A stretch of DNA of 64,000 bases, taken from DATATV01 sp035551355. Its GTDB lineage: Bacteria > Actinomycetota > Actinomycetes > Mycobacteriales > Pseudonocardiaceae. The notes beneath the pieces are model-generated. The model searched no databases. It was not told where the DNA came from and was given only the letters and a program-made list of their open reading frames with translations. Every line of letters starts with the position of its first letter. Position 1 is the stretch's first letter. Position numbers and translations under genes: made by a program. The stretch is taken from assembly GCA_035551355.1 (NCBI GenBank), contig DASZNF010000031.1:1-64000 (forward strand), in the 5' to 3' direction. This document shows positions 16,440-25,109 of this stretch, in pieces.

Positions 16440-17315
16440 CTACAACAGGCCCAGGCTCTCCAGGCCGGCGACCGGCTCGCTCAGCGTCGGGGTGCCGTAG
16501 GAGGCGAACACCCCGCGCACCGCGTGCGCCGCCTCCTCCGACAGCGCGCCGGCCTCGGTGGTCAGCGCCTCGGCGTCCTCACTGGCCAGCGCCTCCCGCA
16601 CGTCCTTGCCCGACAGCGCGCGGGCGGTGGCCACCAGCAGGTTGACGATGCCGTGGTGGGTGAACCCGGTGTCGCCGTCGGTGCGCCGGACCGGGCCGGG
16701 CAGCCCCGCGGCCGCCTTGAACGAGGTGCCCGACTCGGCCACCACGGACAGGAAGTCGGCCACCTCGTCCACGCTGGGGAACGAGCGGGCGGACTGGCCG
16801 CCGCAGCGCAACTTGGGCCAGTACCCGGACTCGGCCACCCGGCGCACCCCGGCCAGCCACTCCGCGCCGCCGCGCCGCGGCTCGACCACCCGGACCACGT
16901 CCTCGGGCACGAACTCGGCGACCCGCTCCAGCCACACGTCGTCCACATCGGACGGTGCGGGCATCTCCACCATGCGCAGCGCCAGCAGTTCGGTGCGCGA
17001 CTCGACGATGGACACCGCCTTGGGCACCCCGCCGAGGCCGGTGTCGGCCACCAGGGACAGGCCGACCGGTTTGACCGGCTTGGCCTTGATCAGCTCGGTG
17101 ATCAGCTCGGGCAGCCGGGAGGCCGGGCACAGGAACAGCCCCAGCACGCCCGACCACTCGCCGACCCGGGATTCCAGGTGGCCGCGGACCGCGTCGGGCA
17201 TGGCCGCGGTGCCCGGTGGGAACAGCGCCGCGTCATCGATCAGCCGCGCCAGCAGGGGCGGCACACCGAAGGGACCTGGCGCACGGAACTCGACAGCGCT
17301 CGACACAGGGGACAC
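16440..17315 (-). CDS. conserved protein of unknown function, probably TIM-barrel-like
   Basis: This 291-residue soluble protein is not assigned to a functional family. KLRCGGQSARSFPSVDEVADF followed by SFKAAAGLPGPVRRTDGD and a GIVNLLVATARAL helix suggests a repeated beta/alpha architecture with a phosphate-binding-like glycine patch. Similar proteins occur across actinomycetes with no known activity; that resemblance is from memory. It starts at GTG 17315 and lies 28 bases upstream of the IclR gene, so IclR may control it. Confidence 0.7.
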   Translation of the reverse strand: MSPVSSAVEFRAPGPFGVPPLLARLIDDAALFPPGTAAMPDAVRGHLESRVGEWSGVLGLFLCPASRLPELITELIKAKPVKPVGLSLVADTGLGGVPKAVSIVESRTELLALRMVEMPAPSDVDDVWLERVAEFVPEDVVRVVEPRRGGAEWLAGVRRVAESGYWPKLRCGGQSARSFPSVDEVADFLSVVAESGTSFKAAAGLPGPVRRTDGDTGFTHHGIVNLLVATARALSGKDVREALASEDAEALTTEAGALSEEAAHAVRGVFASYGTPTLSEPVAGLESLGLL

Positions 17316-17500
17316 GCTAACGGTGTCCCATAATCGAACAAAATTGCTCGCTCCTCGGACGCGAGCCGACCTCGATCTTCGTCCATCCGGGTCGGCCGAA
17401 TCTGCCGTTCGGGTGGGTCGTCGCCATCCTTCCGGGTGGTCGACCTGAGCCCGAACGGGTCAACCAGCCCGTGGTTGGTGACCGCCGGGTTGCCTGGTCG

Positions 17501-18520
17501 TCACCCGATCCGGGCGGTTGTGCGGAGCCGGTAGCCGGGCACCCCCGCGGTCAGCGTGCGGCCGGGCGCGGGCGGCGCGGCCAGCCAGAGCTTGCCCCCG
17601 GCCTGGATGCTGGCCACCAGGTCCACCGACGCCGCGGGCAGCTCGACCGGGACCCGGACGCCGCCGGGCAGCCGCAGGGTGCCGCGGGCCGGGCCCGCGG
17701 TGGCGCCCTCCGGGGTCCAGGTGTCCAGTTCGACCGGGGCCGCGGTCCAGCCGCGCACCGGGGCGGCCGGCGGCCGGCGGGCGGTCACCCGGCGGCGCAG
17801 CAGCACGGCCCGCCAGACCAGCAGGGCCAGCGGCACCGCCCCGGCGATCCAGCCCAGCGCGCTGCCGCGCATCGCCAGGGTGGCCAGCCACCAGCCGAAC
17901 AGGCCGAGCCAGACCAGGCCCAGACCCAGCGGCACCAGCCGCGTGGCCCGGCCGCGGGCCAGCTCGATCCGCTCCGGCGGGCCCGGGCAGGCCAGCGCCA
18001 GGGCACCCGCGGACAAGCCGTCCACCGCGACGATGGCCCGGCCCCGCCGGTCCGGGCCGCACAACCAGATCCGGCCGGTGCGGTGCACCACCGCGCGCAG
18101 GTCCCGACCGGTGTGGGTGACGCGCAGCCAGCTCGGCCGCCGGTCCAGGGTGACCTCGATCAGGCAGGTGTCCCCGGTGGCCGAGGTGCGCACCACGGCC
18201 GCGTCCGCGGGCCGCCAGGGATGGTGGTGGTACAGCCGCTTCTCGGCCCGGTAGCGGGTCTCCACCCGGTACCCGTGGCCGGCGGTCAGGCCCAGGTAGA
18301 GGCCGGTGAGCAGGACCGAGAGCAGGGTCGGGCCGCCGGTGGCGAAGACCACCGCGAGGTACCCGGCCAGCAGCACGCCCAGGCCGCAGGCCACCGCCCG
18401 CGCCCGCGCCGCCCGCCGGGCCGTGCGGGCATGCCGCAGCTCGGTGTAGGGGTCGTCCAGCGCGGTGTCGGTCACCGTTGGCGTCCACACCAGTGGTGTC
18501 TGAGATGGGGACGTGCTCAC
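17501..18520 (-). CDS. membrane protein of unknown function, paralogue of the gene at 18612
   Basis: This 339-residue protein has two pairs of membrane segments (about residues 42-80 and 198-240). Between them is a soluble module with RIWLCGPDRRGRAIVAVDGLS. The C-terminal domain reads GPARGTLRLPGGVRVPVELP, LDxW and AGVPGYRL. All these blocks recur in the same order in the next gene, showing a tandem duplication. Function is unknown. It starts at GTG 18520. Confidence 0.75.
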   Translation of the reverse strand: MSTSPSQTPLVWTPTVTDTALDDPYTELRHARTARRAARARAVACGLGVLLAGYLAVVFATGGPTLLSVLLTGLYLGLTAGHGYRVETRYRAEKRLYHHHPWRPADAAVVRTSATGDTCLIEVTLDRRPSWLRVTHTGRDLRAVVHRTGRIWLCGPDRRGRAIVAVDGLSAGALALACPGPPERIELARGRATRLVPLGLGLVWLGLFGWWLATLAMRGSALGWIAGAVPLALLVWRAVLLRRRVTARRPPAAPVRGWTAAPVELDTWTPEGATAGPARGTLRLPGGVRVPVELPAASVDLVASIQAGGKLWLAAPPAPGRTLTAGVPGYRLRTTARIG

Positions 18521-18611
18521 AGTCGGTCATGATGACCAATGGATCTGTGGATGGGGTTGATCCGGTCGTCCGCCCGGCGAGTCGCGTTCGGGTGATGCCG
18601 AACGAATGAGG

Positions 18612-19700
18612 TCAGCCCAGCCGGGCCAGCCCGATGATGGGGTATCCGGGCACACCGACCGCGACCACCGCGCCGGGCCGGGGCGCCCCGGCGATCCACA
18701 GTGTGTGACTGGCCTGCACGTTGGCCACCAGGTCGATGCCGGCCCGGGGCACGGACAGCAGCACCGCCGTGCCGTCCGGCAGCCAGATCGCGCCGCGGGC
18801 CGGGCCGAACACCCGGCCGCCGGTCTGCCAGGCGTCCAGCCGGACCGGCACCGGGGTCCAGCCGCTGACCGAGGCGATCAGGTTGGGCGCCTGGCGCACC
18901 CGGCGGCGGCCGGACAGCACCAGCGCGGCCATCAGCAGCCCGTAGACCAGTGGCAGCAGGCCGACGCCGGGGGCGGTGCCGTCGGTGGTCGAGGCCAGCA
19001 CCAGCGCCCCGCCGACGACCAGCAGCCCGCAGCAGGCCAGGGCGATCGTGAACGCCCGATTCTGCCTGCGCAACAGCCACGCCAGCACCGGCTCGTCCAC
19101 CGGCCGGGCGGTGGGCGCCGCGACCGGGGTGACCGGGGTGGCGCCGGCCGGCGGGGCGATGACCTTGGCCAGCACGCCCAGCGACAGGCCGTCCAGCCGG
19201 ACCATCACCCGGCCGCGCTCGTCCGGGCCGCACAGCCAGATCCGGTGCGACCGGGCCACGATCTGCCGGAAGGCCAGCCGGGCCCGGGGCACCCGCAGGT
19301 GGATGTGCTCCTCGTCCAGGGTCGCCGTGACCACCGTCCGGCGGCTGCGCAGCACCGTGGCCTCCGCGGCCCGCCAGGCCATCCTCGGGTAGACCGAGTC
19401 GGCCACCCGGCGCCAGCGCACATTGATCACCCAGGCCAGCAGCACGACCACGGTGCCGGCGAGCAGGGCCGAGGTCAGGGTCTCGTTGAAGTCGTCCGGG
19501 GCGGTGACGGCCAGACCGAGGAAGATCAGCGCGAGGACTCCGAAGCCCGCGGCCATGTTCCGGATCCGGTGACTCGACCGGGTGATGAGGTCGAACCACA
19601 TCCGGGTGTACGGCTCGTCGATGGCCAGGCGGTCGGTCGCGGGGAAGGCGCCGATTGGTAACCCGCTCGGCTGGCTGGACCCGGTTGGCTGCATACGCAC
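18612..19700 (-). CDS. membrane protein of unknown function, paralogue of the gene at 17501
   Basis: This 362-residue protein has membrane pairs near residues 45-95 and 215-260. RIWLCGPDERGRVMVRLDGLS and a C-terminal GPARGAIWLPDGTAV, LDAW, GVPGYPI match the downstream paralogue block by block. Here the loop before the second membrane pair has a Pro/Ala/Val insert (TPVTPVAAPTARPV). No enzymatic motif is visible. It starts at GTG 19700 or ATG 19694. The 91-base gap to the paralogue permits cotranscription. Confidence 0.75.
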   Translation of the reverse strand: MRMQPTGSSQPSGLPIGAFPATDRLAIDEPYTRMWFDLITRSSHRIRNMAAGFGVLALIFLGLAVTAPDDFNETLTSALLAGTVVVLLAWVINVRWRRVADSVYPRMAWRAAEATVLRSRRTVVTATLDEEHIHLRVPRARLAFRQIVARSHRIWLCGPDERGRVMVRLDGLSLGVLAKVIAPPAGATPVTPVAAPTARPVDEPVLAWLLRRQNRAFTIALACCGLLVVGGALVLASTTDGTAPGVGLLPLVYGLLMAALVLSGRRRVRQAPNLIASVSGWTPVPVRLDAWQTGGRVFGPARGAIWLPDGTAVLLSVPRAGIDLVANVQASHTLWIAGAPRPGAVVAVGVPGYPIIGLARLG

Positions 19701-19787
19701 AAGCGTCTCATCAGTGCCGGGGGTAGGCGTGGACCGGTCGATTCGCCCATACTTACTGCCAGCGAAGCCCTGGCCACAGCCATCGGA

Positions 19788-19806
19788 TCAGGTTAGGCTT
19801 ACCTAA
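19788..19806 (+). promoter_or_regulatory. iron box (DtxR/IdeR/DmdR operator)
   Basis: The 19-base site TCAGGTTAGGCTTACCTAA matches the actinobacterial iron-box consensus TTAGGTTAGGCTAACCTAA at 17 of 19 positions. It ends two bases before the ribosome-binding site of the DUF2470 gene, so an iron-loaded DtxR-type repressor would block that gene. Regulation is inferred from the match. Confidence 0.8.
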
Positions 19807-19822
19807 CAAGGAGGTGGAGCAG

Positions 19823-20602
19823 TTGACCGAGCGCACACCAACCGTGCCCACGCCGGCGAGCCGGGCCCGCACCATCGCGACCCGGCACGGCCAAGCCGCG
19901 CTGCTCCGCTCCGACACCGGCCCCGGCTGCGCCGACCGGGTCGAACCGCATGTGCACCACGTGCACACCGACGGCGCGGTCACCCTGCTGCTGCCCGAGG
20001 ACCATCCGCTGGTCGGCGCGGCCGCCGGCGCGCCCCGCGGGGAACTGCCGGCCATGGTGGAGATCGCCGACCGGGCCGCGGTGGCGCTGCGCGAACCGGT
20101 CCGCGGGCTGCTGTGGATCACCGGCTGGCTGCGGCTGCTCGCACCGGAGGACGGCCGGGCCGCCGCGCTGATCGTGGCCGAGGCCCAGCCCGACGTCCGG
20201 CTGCTGGACATCGGCTACGGCATGGTGGCGCTGCGGCTGGCCGCCGCCTCCATGGTGCTGGCCGACGGCGAGGGCAGCGGCTCGCTGGAACCGGCCGATT
20301 TCGCCGCCGCCCGGCCCGACCCGTTCTGCCGCTACGAGGACCACTGGCTGCGCCACCTCGACCTGGCCCACCGGGACGTGGTCGGGATGCTGACCCGGCT
20401 GCTGCCCGAGGCGCTGCGCGGCGGGCACGTACGGCCGCTGGGCCTGGACCGCTACGGACTGCGGCTGCGGGTGGAGACCGCCGAGGACGACCACGACGTG
20501 CGGCTGGCCTTCAGCCAGGCGGTGGACACCCCGGCCAAGCTCGGGCTGGAACTGCGCCGGATGGTCGGCTGCCCGTTCCTGGCCAACACCAAGGCCAGCT
20601 GA
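19823..20602 (+). CDS. DUF2470-domain protein, iron-regulated, HugZ-like
   Basis: This 259-residue protein has an N-terminal half resembling the split-barrel of pyridoxamine-oxidase/HugZ proteins (RARTIATRHGQAALLRSD, VRGLLWITGWLRLL). The C-terminal half is DUF2470-like (about 175-255, with YRYGL-type LDRYGLRLR, DDHDVRLAFSQAV, LRRMVG). Relatives bind or degrade haem. The start is taken as TTG 19823, eight bases after AAGGAGG; the GTG at 19814 overlaps that ribosome site. The iron box directly upstream supports a role in haem or iron handling. Confidence 0.8.
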   Translation: MTERTPTVPTPASRARTIATRHGQAALLRSDTGPGCADRVEPHVHHVHTDGAVTLLLPEDHPLVGAAAGAPRGELPAMVEIADRAAVALREPVRGLLWITGWLRLLAPEDGRAAALIVAEAQPDVRLLDIGYGMVALRLAAASMVLADGEGSGSLEPADFAAARPDPFCRYEDHWLRHLDLAHRDVVGMLTRLLPEALRGGHVRPLGLDRYGLRLRVETAEDDHDVRLAFSQAVDTPAKLGLELRRMVGCPFLANTKAS

Positions 20603-20764
20603 CCCGCGTTCCGACCTGCCGCACAGTGGGTGGAATTGGCCCCCGCCCCTCTACCGTCCAGTCTATTCGCGCTGGTTGGACACGCGCGGGTGAATCGGGC
20701 TGGCTGTGGATAACTCGGCCGGGCCGGCGATGCCGCGCTGACCTGGGCAACACCGGTGATCGCG

Positions 20765-20770
20765 TAGCCT
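20765..20770 (+). promoter_or_regulatory. -10 box of a leaderless promoter for the CPBP gene
   Basis: TAGCCT is followed by six bases and the GTG start at 20777, with no ribosome-binding sequence. It matches the TANNNT pattern seen before several other genes here. Confidence 0.45.
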
Positions 20771-20776
20771 CGCGCC

Positions 20777-21589
20777 GTGCCGCTTGCATACCGCGCCTGG
20801 CTGGCGCCCGGGCCGCCGGACGGGGTGGCCTTCCTCGACGACGAGCGCGAGCGCCGGGGGGCGCGGATCGAACTGCTCATCGTGTTCACCGTGACCCTGG
20901 GCATGTCCGGGCTGCGCAGCCTGATCTCGCTGCTCAACTCGCTGCTGCGGCCGGTCGCGCTGAACAAGCAGTCGGTGGCGCTGAACGTGCCGCAGGCGAC
21001 CATCGGGTTCCTGGACCTGCTCGGCCAACTGGCCAACGCGCTGTCCCTGTTCGCCTGGGGCGCGCTGGGGGTGTATCTGCTGTGGCGGGCCGGCCACGGA
21101 CTGGCCGCGATCGGGCTGGAGGGCACCCGGCTCGGCTCGGACGCGCTGCGCGGGGTCGGGCTGGCCGCCCTGATCGGCATCCCGGGGCTGGGCCTGTACT
21201 TCCTGTCCCGGGCGCTGGGCATCAACCTCAACGTGCAGCCCTCCACGCTCACCGACACCTGGTGGCGCATCCCGGTGCTGATCGTCTCGGCCGCGGCCAA
21301 CGCCTGGGCCGAGGAGACCCTGGTGGTCGGCTACCTGCTCACCCGGCTGCGGCAACTGCGCTTCGGGGAGAACCGGGCGCTGCCGATCTCGGCCGTGCTG
21401 CGCGGGTCCTACCACCTGTATCAGGGCTTCGGCGGGTTCATCGGGAACCTGGTGATGGGCCTGGTGTTCGGCCGGGTCTGGCAGCGCACCAACCGGCTGT
21501 GGGCGCTGGTGCTCGCGCACACCATCCTGGACGTGGTGAGTTTCGTCGGTTACGCCTTGCTCGCCACGCACCTGAGCTGGCTGCGTTGA
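20777..21589 (+). CDS. CPBP-family intramembrane metalloprotease
   Basis: This 270-residue protein has about seven hydrophobic segments. The conserved CPBP motifs are present in order: AWAEETLVVGYLLTRL (the EExxxR-like first motif), SYHLYQGFGGF with the metal-ligand His, and VLAHTILDV with the last His. These proteases cleave prenylated or transmembrane substrates; bacterial members often act in envelope stress or bacteriocin immunity. The substrate is unknown. The gene stands 15 bases before arcA, which has its own -10 box. Confidence 0.87.
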   Translation: MPLAYRAWLAPGPPDGVAFLDDERERRGARIELLIVFTVTLGMSGLRSLISLLNSLLRPVALNKQSVALNVPQATIGFLDLLGQLANALSLFAWGALGVYLLWRAGHGLAAIGLEGTRLGSDALRGVGLAALIGIPGLGLYFLSRALGINLNVQPSTLTDTWWRIPVLIVSAAANAWAEETLVVGYLLTRLRQLRFGENRALPISAVLRGSYHLYQGFGGFIGNLVMGLVFGRVWQRTNRLWALVLAHTILDVVSFVGYALLATHLSWLR

Positions 21590-21604
21590 TCTAGTCTCAC
21601 ATCC

Positions 21605-22801
21605 GTGACTCGCGTGGACAGCGAGGTCGGCCCGCTGCGCAGCGTGCTGCTGCACCGGCCCGGCCCGGAACTCAAGCGGTTGACCCCGCGCAACAACGAC
21701 CAGTTGCTGTTCGACGGCATCCCCTGGGTGGACCGGGCGCAGGCCGAGCACGACGCGTTCGCCGCGGTGCTGGCCGGGCGCGGCGTCGAGGTGCTGCTAC
21801 TGGCCGATCTGCTGGTGGCCGCGCTGGCCGACGACCGGGCGCACGCGGCCGGGGTGCGGGCCGCGGTGGACGAGCGGCGGCTGGGCCTCGATCTGGCCGA
21901 GGCGTTGCGCTCACACCTGTCCGGATTGTCCGCGTCCGCCCTGGCCGGGGTGCTGATGGCGGGGCTGACCTTCGAGGAGCTGCCCGACGCCGAGGGCGCC
22001 TCGCTGGTCCGCAGGATGCACCTGCCCGGCGACTTCGCCGTGGACCCGCTGCCCAACCTGCTGTTCACCCGGGACTCCTCGGTGTGGATCTCCGACCGGG
22101 TCGCGGTGGCCTCGCTGGTGATGCCGGCGCGGCTGCGCGAATCGGCCATCACCGACCTGATCTACGCCTACCACCCGCGCTTCGCCGCCACCGCCCGCGC
22201 CTACGGCGCGCACTCCGCGCCCATCGAGGGCGGCGACGTGCTGCTGCTGGCCCCCGGGGTGCTGGCCATCGGGGTTGGCGAGCGGACCACCCCGGCCGGG
22301 GCCGAGTCGCTGGCCCGCTCCGCCTTCGCCGACGGGCTGGCGCACACCGTGCTGGCCGTGCCCATCGCCCAGCAGCGGGCCACCATGCACCTGGACACGG
22401 TGTGCACCATGGTCGACCGGGACGCCATCGTGATGTACCCGGCGGTGCGCGACACCCTCTCGGCCTACCCGATCCGGCCCGACGGCGACGGCGGGGTGCT
22501 GGTCGAGGGCCCGCAGCCGTTCCTGGACGCGGCCGCCGCCGCGATGGGCATCGACCGGCTGCGGGTGATCGCCACCGGGCTGGACCCGGTCACCGCCGAA
22601 CGCGAGCAGTGGGACGACGGAAACAACACGCTCGCCGTGGCTCCGGGCGTGGTGGTCGCCTACGAGCGCAACGTGGAGACCAACTCCCGGATGGTCGCCG
22701 AGGGCATCGAGGTGCTGCCCATCTCCGGCTCCGAGCTGGGTTCCGGGCGCGGTGGGCCGCGGTGTATGTCCTGCCCGATCGACCGTGCCCCGTTGGACTG
22801 A
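21605..22801 (+). CDS. arcA: arginine deiminase
   Basis: This 398-residue enzyme hydrolyses arginine to citrulline and ammonia. Family motifs are PNLLFTRDSS, the substrate-binding IEGGDVLL, the catalytic His region TMHLDTVCTMVD and the nucleophile Cys in RGGPRCMSCPI at the C-terminus. No arcB or arcC lies nearby, so this is a stand-alone ADI rather than a full arginine-fermentation operon. It starts at GTG 21605, seven bases after TAGTCT. A strong hairpin follows the stop codon. Confidence 0.95.
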   Translation: MTRVDSEVGPLRSVLLHRPGPELKRLTPRNNDQLLFDGIPWVDRAQAEHDAFAAVLAGRGVEVLLLADLLVAALADDRAHAAGVRAAVDERRLGLDLAEALRSHLSGLSASALAGVLMAGLTFEELPDAEGASLVRRMHLPGDFAVDPLPNLLFTRDSSVWISDRVAVASLVMPARLRESAITDLIYAYHPRFAATARAYGAHSAPIEGGDVLLLAPGVLAIGVGERTTPAGAESLARSAFADGLAHTVLAVPIAQQRATMHLDTVCTMVDRDAIVMYPAVRDTLSAYPIRPDGDGGVLVEGPQPFLDAAAAAMGIDRLRVIATGLDPVTAEREQWDDGNNTLAVAPGVVVAYERNVETNSRMVAEGIEVLPISGSELGSGRGGPRCMSCPIDRAPLD

Positions 22802-22811
22802 ACCCGGTCGC

Positions 22812-22843
22812 CGCTCGCCCGCGCCGACATGCGCGGGCGAGCG
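22812..22843 (+). terminator. hairpin terminator after arcA
   Basis: CGCTCGCCCGCG (22812-22823) and CGCGGGCGAGCG (22832-22843) form a perfect 12-bp GC-rich stem with an eight-base loop, directly downstream of arcA and 22 bases before the ferritin start codon. There is no T-run. Confidence 0.75.
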
Positions 22844-22851
22844 GGCCGACC

Positions 22852-22857
22852 TAGCAT
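22852..22857 (+). promoter_or_regulatory. -10 box of the ferritin promoter
   Basis: TAGCAT lies eight bases before ATG 22866, just beyond the arcA terminator. The matching -35 region would fall inside the hairpin. A leaderless transcript is likely. Confidence 0.45.
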
Positions 22858-22865
22858 TGGCCCGC

Positions 22866-23426
22866 ATGTCGGTCAGCGCCAAGAAGCTCAATACCCATGT
22901 GTCGAAGTTCCACAGCCTGCTGCAGGCCCAGGTGGGCAACGAGCTCACCGCGGCCCAGCAGTACCTGGCGGTCGCGGTCTGGTTCGACCGCAACGATCTG
23001 CCCCAGCTGGCGCGGCACTTCTACCGGCAGTCGCTGGAAGAGCGCAACCACGCGATGATGATGGTCAAGTACCTGATGGACATCGGGGAGAACGTGACCG
23101 TCCCGGGCGTGGAGTCGGTGCGCAACGAGTTCAGCGACGCCCAGGAGATCATCACCCTCACCCTGCGGCAGGAGCGCGAGGTGACCGAGGAGATCACCGC
23201 GCTGGCCAAGGCCGCCCGGGACGAGAACGACTACACCGGCGAGCAGTTCATCCAGTGGTTCCTGGCCGAGCAGGTCGAGGAGGTCGCGCAGATGTCCACC
23301 CTGCTGAACGTGACCCAGCGGGCCAAGGGCAACACCTTCGACGTGGAGAACTTCCTGTCCCGCGAGACGGTCCCCGACGCCGGTCCGGCACCGGCCGCGC
23401 CGCCGGCCGCCGGTGGCGCCCTGTAG
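22866..23426 (+). CDS. ferritin (BfrB-like, haem-free type)
   Basis: This 186-residue iron-storage protein has a four-helix bundle of ferroxidase type. Ligand residues are visible in ELTAAQQYLAVAVWFD, SLEERNHAMMMVKYLMD and FIQWFLAEQVEEVAQM. A Pro/Ala-rich tail follows, as in actinobacterial BfrB. It oxidises and stores iron as a 24-mer nanocage. It belongs with the iron-box-controlled DUF2470 gene 3 kb upstream. ATG 22866 begins the conserved sequence; the upstream frame from 22752 crosses the arcA terminator and is rejected. Confidence 0.93.
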   Translation: MSVSAKKLNTHVSKFHSLLQAQVGNELTAAQQYLAVAVWFDRNDLPQLARHFYRQSLEERNHAMMMVKYLMDIGENVTVPGVESVRNEFSDAQEIITLTLRQEREVTEEITALAKAARDENDYTGEQFIQWFLAEQVEEVAQMSTLLNVTQRAKGNTFDVENFLSRETVPDAGPAPAAPPAAGGAL

Positions 23427-23429
23427 GGC

Positions 23430-24467
23430 TCAGCAGCCGGAAGACTGCAGCAGCACCTCGCTGACCGTGTTGTTCGGGCCGTCCAGCTCGAAGTAGTACT
23501 GCGCGCCGGAGTTGCCCGGCACCACGGTCTGGTACTGGGTGTTGCTCCCGGTCAGCGAGGAGTAGGCGGCCTGCAGCTGGGCCAGGGTCGAACCGACGCC
23601 GACCCCCTCCGGGGTCTGCACGCCCAGGCTCTCCGGCGGCGCGATCGCGGTGACCACCCCGTTGGTGCTCACCGCCAGCAGCGCGACGTCGGCCACGCCG
23701 TTGAAGTAGTCGTAGTCCACGCAGCCCCGGTCGTGCCGGGAGGCCGGGTCGAGATAGCCGGTGGCCAGCGCCTGCTGTTCGGTCATGCCCAGGCGCAGCG
23801 CGCCGTAGGCGAACGGGCCCATGGTCTTGGGCCAGATCGTGGGGGCGGCGGCTATCGCGGGCGGGGTGCTGGTGACCGTGCTGGTGTTCGCCGGCGGGCG
23901 GCTGGCCGAGGTGTGCGGCGGCACGTAGGCCGGGCTGCTCGACTCCACCGGTGGCTGCACGGCCGCGCTGGTGGTCGCCGCCGGGCCGGTCGCGCTGGCC
24001 GGGGAGGACGTGCTGGCGCTGATGGTCAGGTTGGGCTCGGCCACCTGTTCCTGGCCGTGCCCCCCGAAACCACCGGACAGGGCCACCCCGGCCAGCACCA
24101 CCACCACGACCGCGGCCACCCCGGCGGTGGCGATCAGCGCGTGCCGGCGCTGCCTGCGGCGACGGGCCCCGGTCAGCACCCCGGCCACCGTGCCCGAGGG
24201 CACCGGCAGGCCCAGTCGCTCGTCGGCGAACAGCGCGCGCAGCTCACGGTCCAGCGCGTCGTCGGCGGCGGCCGTGTCCGCCGCGTCGTCCAGCCCGGTG
24301 GAATCGAACCGGGTGGCGTCGAACGCGCGGGGCTCGGGCAGGGCCGGTTCGAGCTCGGGGCGCGTCGCGTCCTCCGGCGACGACGGCACCTCCGGTGTCC
24401 GCTCCGGAGTCACGTCCCGGGGCTCTTCCGCGTCCGGCCGGTGTTCCGGCTGGTCTGGCGTGTCCAC
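23430..24467 (-). CDS. membrane-anchored partner (probable anti-sigma) of the SigE-family sigma factor
   Basis: This 345-residue protein has an acidic, Pro/Glu-rich cytoplasmic N-terminus (1-105), one membrane segment (about 111-133, HALIATAGVAAVVVVVLAGV), a Ser/Thr/Pro-rich linker and a C-terminal extracytoplasmic domain with Cys at CVDYDYFNG and at the last residue, a possible disulphide. GTG 24467 follows the TAA of the sigma gene directly. Topology and linkage fit an anti-sigma or sensor role, but no classical zinc-binding HxxxCxxC motif is present, so the function is inferred. Confidence 0.72.
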   Translation of the reverse strand: MDTPDQPEHRPDAEEPRDVTPERTPEVPSSPEDATRPELEPALPEPRAFDATRFDSTGLDDAADTAAADDALDRELRALFADERLGLPVPSGTVAGVLTGARRRRQRRHALIATAGVAAVVVVVLAGVALSGGFGGHGQEQVAEPNLTISASTSSPASATGPAATTSAAVQPPVESSSPAYVPPHTSASRPPANTSTVTSTPPAIAAAPTIWPKTMGPFAYGALRLGMTEQQALATGYLDPASRHDRGCVDYDYFNGVADVALLAVSTNGVVTAIAPPESLGVQTPEGVGVGSTLAQLQAAYSSLTGSNTQYQTVVPGNSGAQYYFELDGPNNTVSEVLLQSSGC

Positions 24468-25046
24468 TTACCCTTCCCTCCCTTCGCGTACTCCGGCCAG
24501 TTGGGCGCGCAGCGTGTGCATCGCCTTGCTCGCCTGGCTTTTCACCGTGCCCTTGCTGATGCCCAGGATGTCGGCGATCTCCGCCTCGGACAGGTCGTCG
24601 TAGTAGCGCAGCACGATCACCGCGCGCTGCCGGGGCGGCAGGCCGCGCAGCGCCTGCCACAGCGGTTCGGCGGCGAACCGATCGGCCGGGTCGGCGTAGT
24701 CCGGCGTCTCCGGCAGCTCGGCGACCAGGTTCTCCCGGCGGTGCCGCCGCCACCGGCTGACGTTGGCGTTGGCCATCGACTTGCGGACGTAGGCCAGCGG
24801 ATCACCGGTGCGGCGGGCCACCGCACCCCAGCGCGATCCGACCCGCTCCAGGACGGACTGCACCAGATCGGCGGCGTCGTGCGGATTGCCGGTCAGGGCA
24901 TGCCCGTACCGGAGCAGTCCGGGCAGCGCGGCGCGCACGAACTCGCCGAACTCGGCGGCGTCACTCGCCGCCTCCTCGCCGGCCGACACGGTCCCCCTAT
25001 CCACGCAAGGGTGCCCCACGCCCAGCGCGGGGATTGCCGTGGACAT
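24468..25046 (-). CDS. SigE-family ECF RNA polymerase sigma factor
   Basis: This 192-residue sigma factor has region 2 (ALPGLLRYGHALTGNPHDAADLVQSVLERV) and region 4 (LPPRQRAVIVLRYYDDLSEAEIADILGISKGTVKSQ). These, with GDPLAYVRKSMANANVSRWRR, place it in the Streptomyces-type SigE family. ATG 25046 is chosen because GGAGAAAGG precedes it; the TTG at 25076 is an alternative. The membrane protein downstream abuts the stop codon, so the pair forms a signalling unit. Confidence 0.88.
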   Translation of the reverse strand: MSTAIPALGVGHPCVDRGTVSAGEEAASDAAEFGEFVRAALPGLLRYGHALTGNPHDAADLVQSVLERVGSRWGAVARRTGDPLAYVRKSMANANVSRWRRHRRENLVAELPETPDYADPADRFAAEPLWQALRGLPPRQRAVIVLRYYDDLSEAEIADILGISKGTVKSQASKAMHTLRAQLAGVREGREG

Positions 25047-25109
25047 CGCGTGCCTTTCTCCGGTCGGAAGCGTCAATCGCCGCCGAAGAATGCACGCGCC
25101 TGACCCCGG

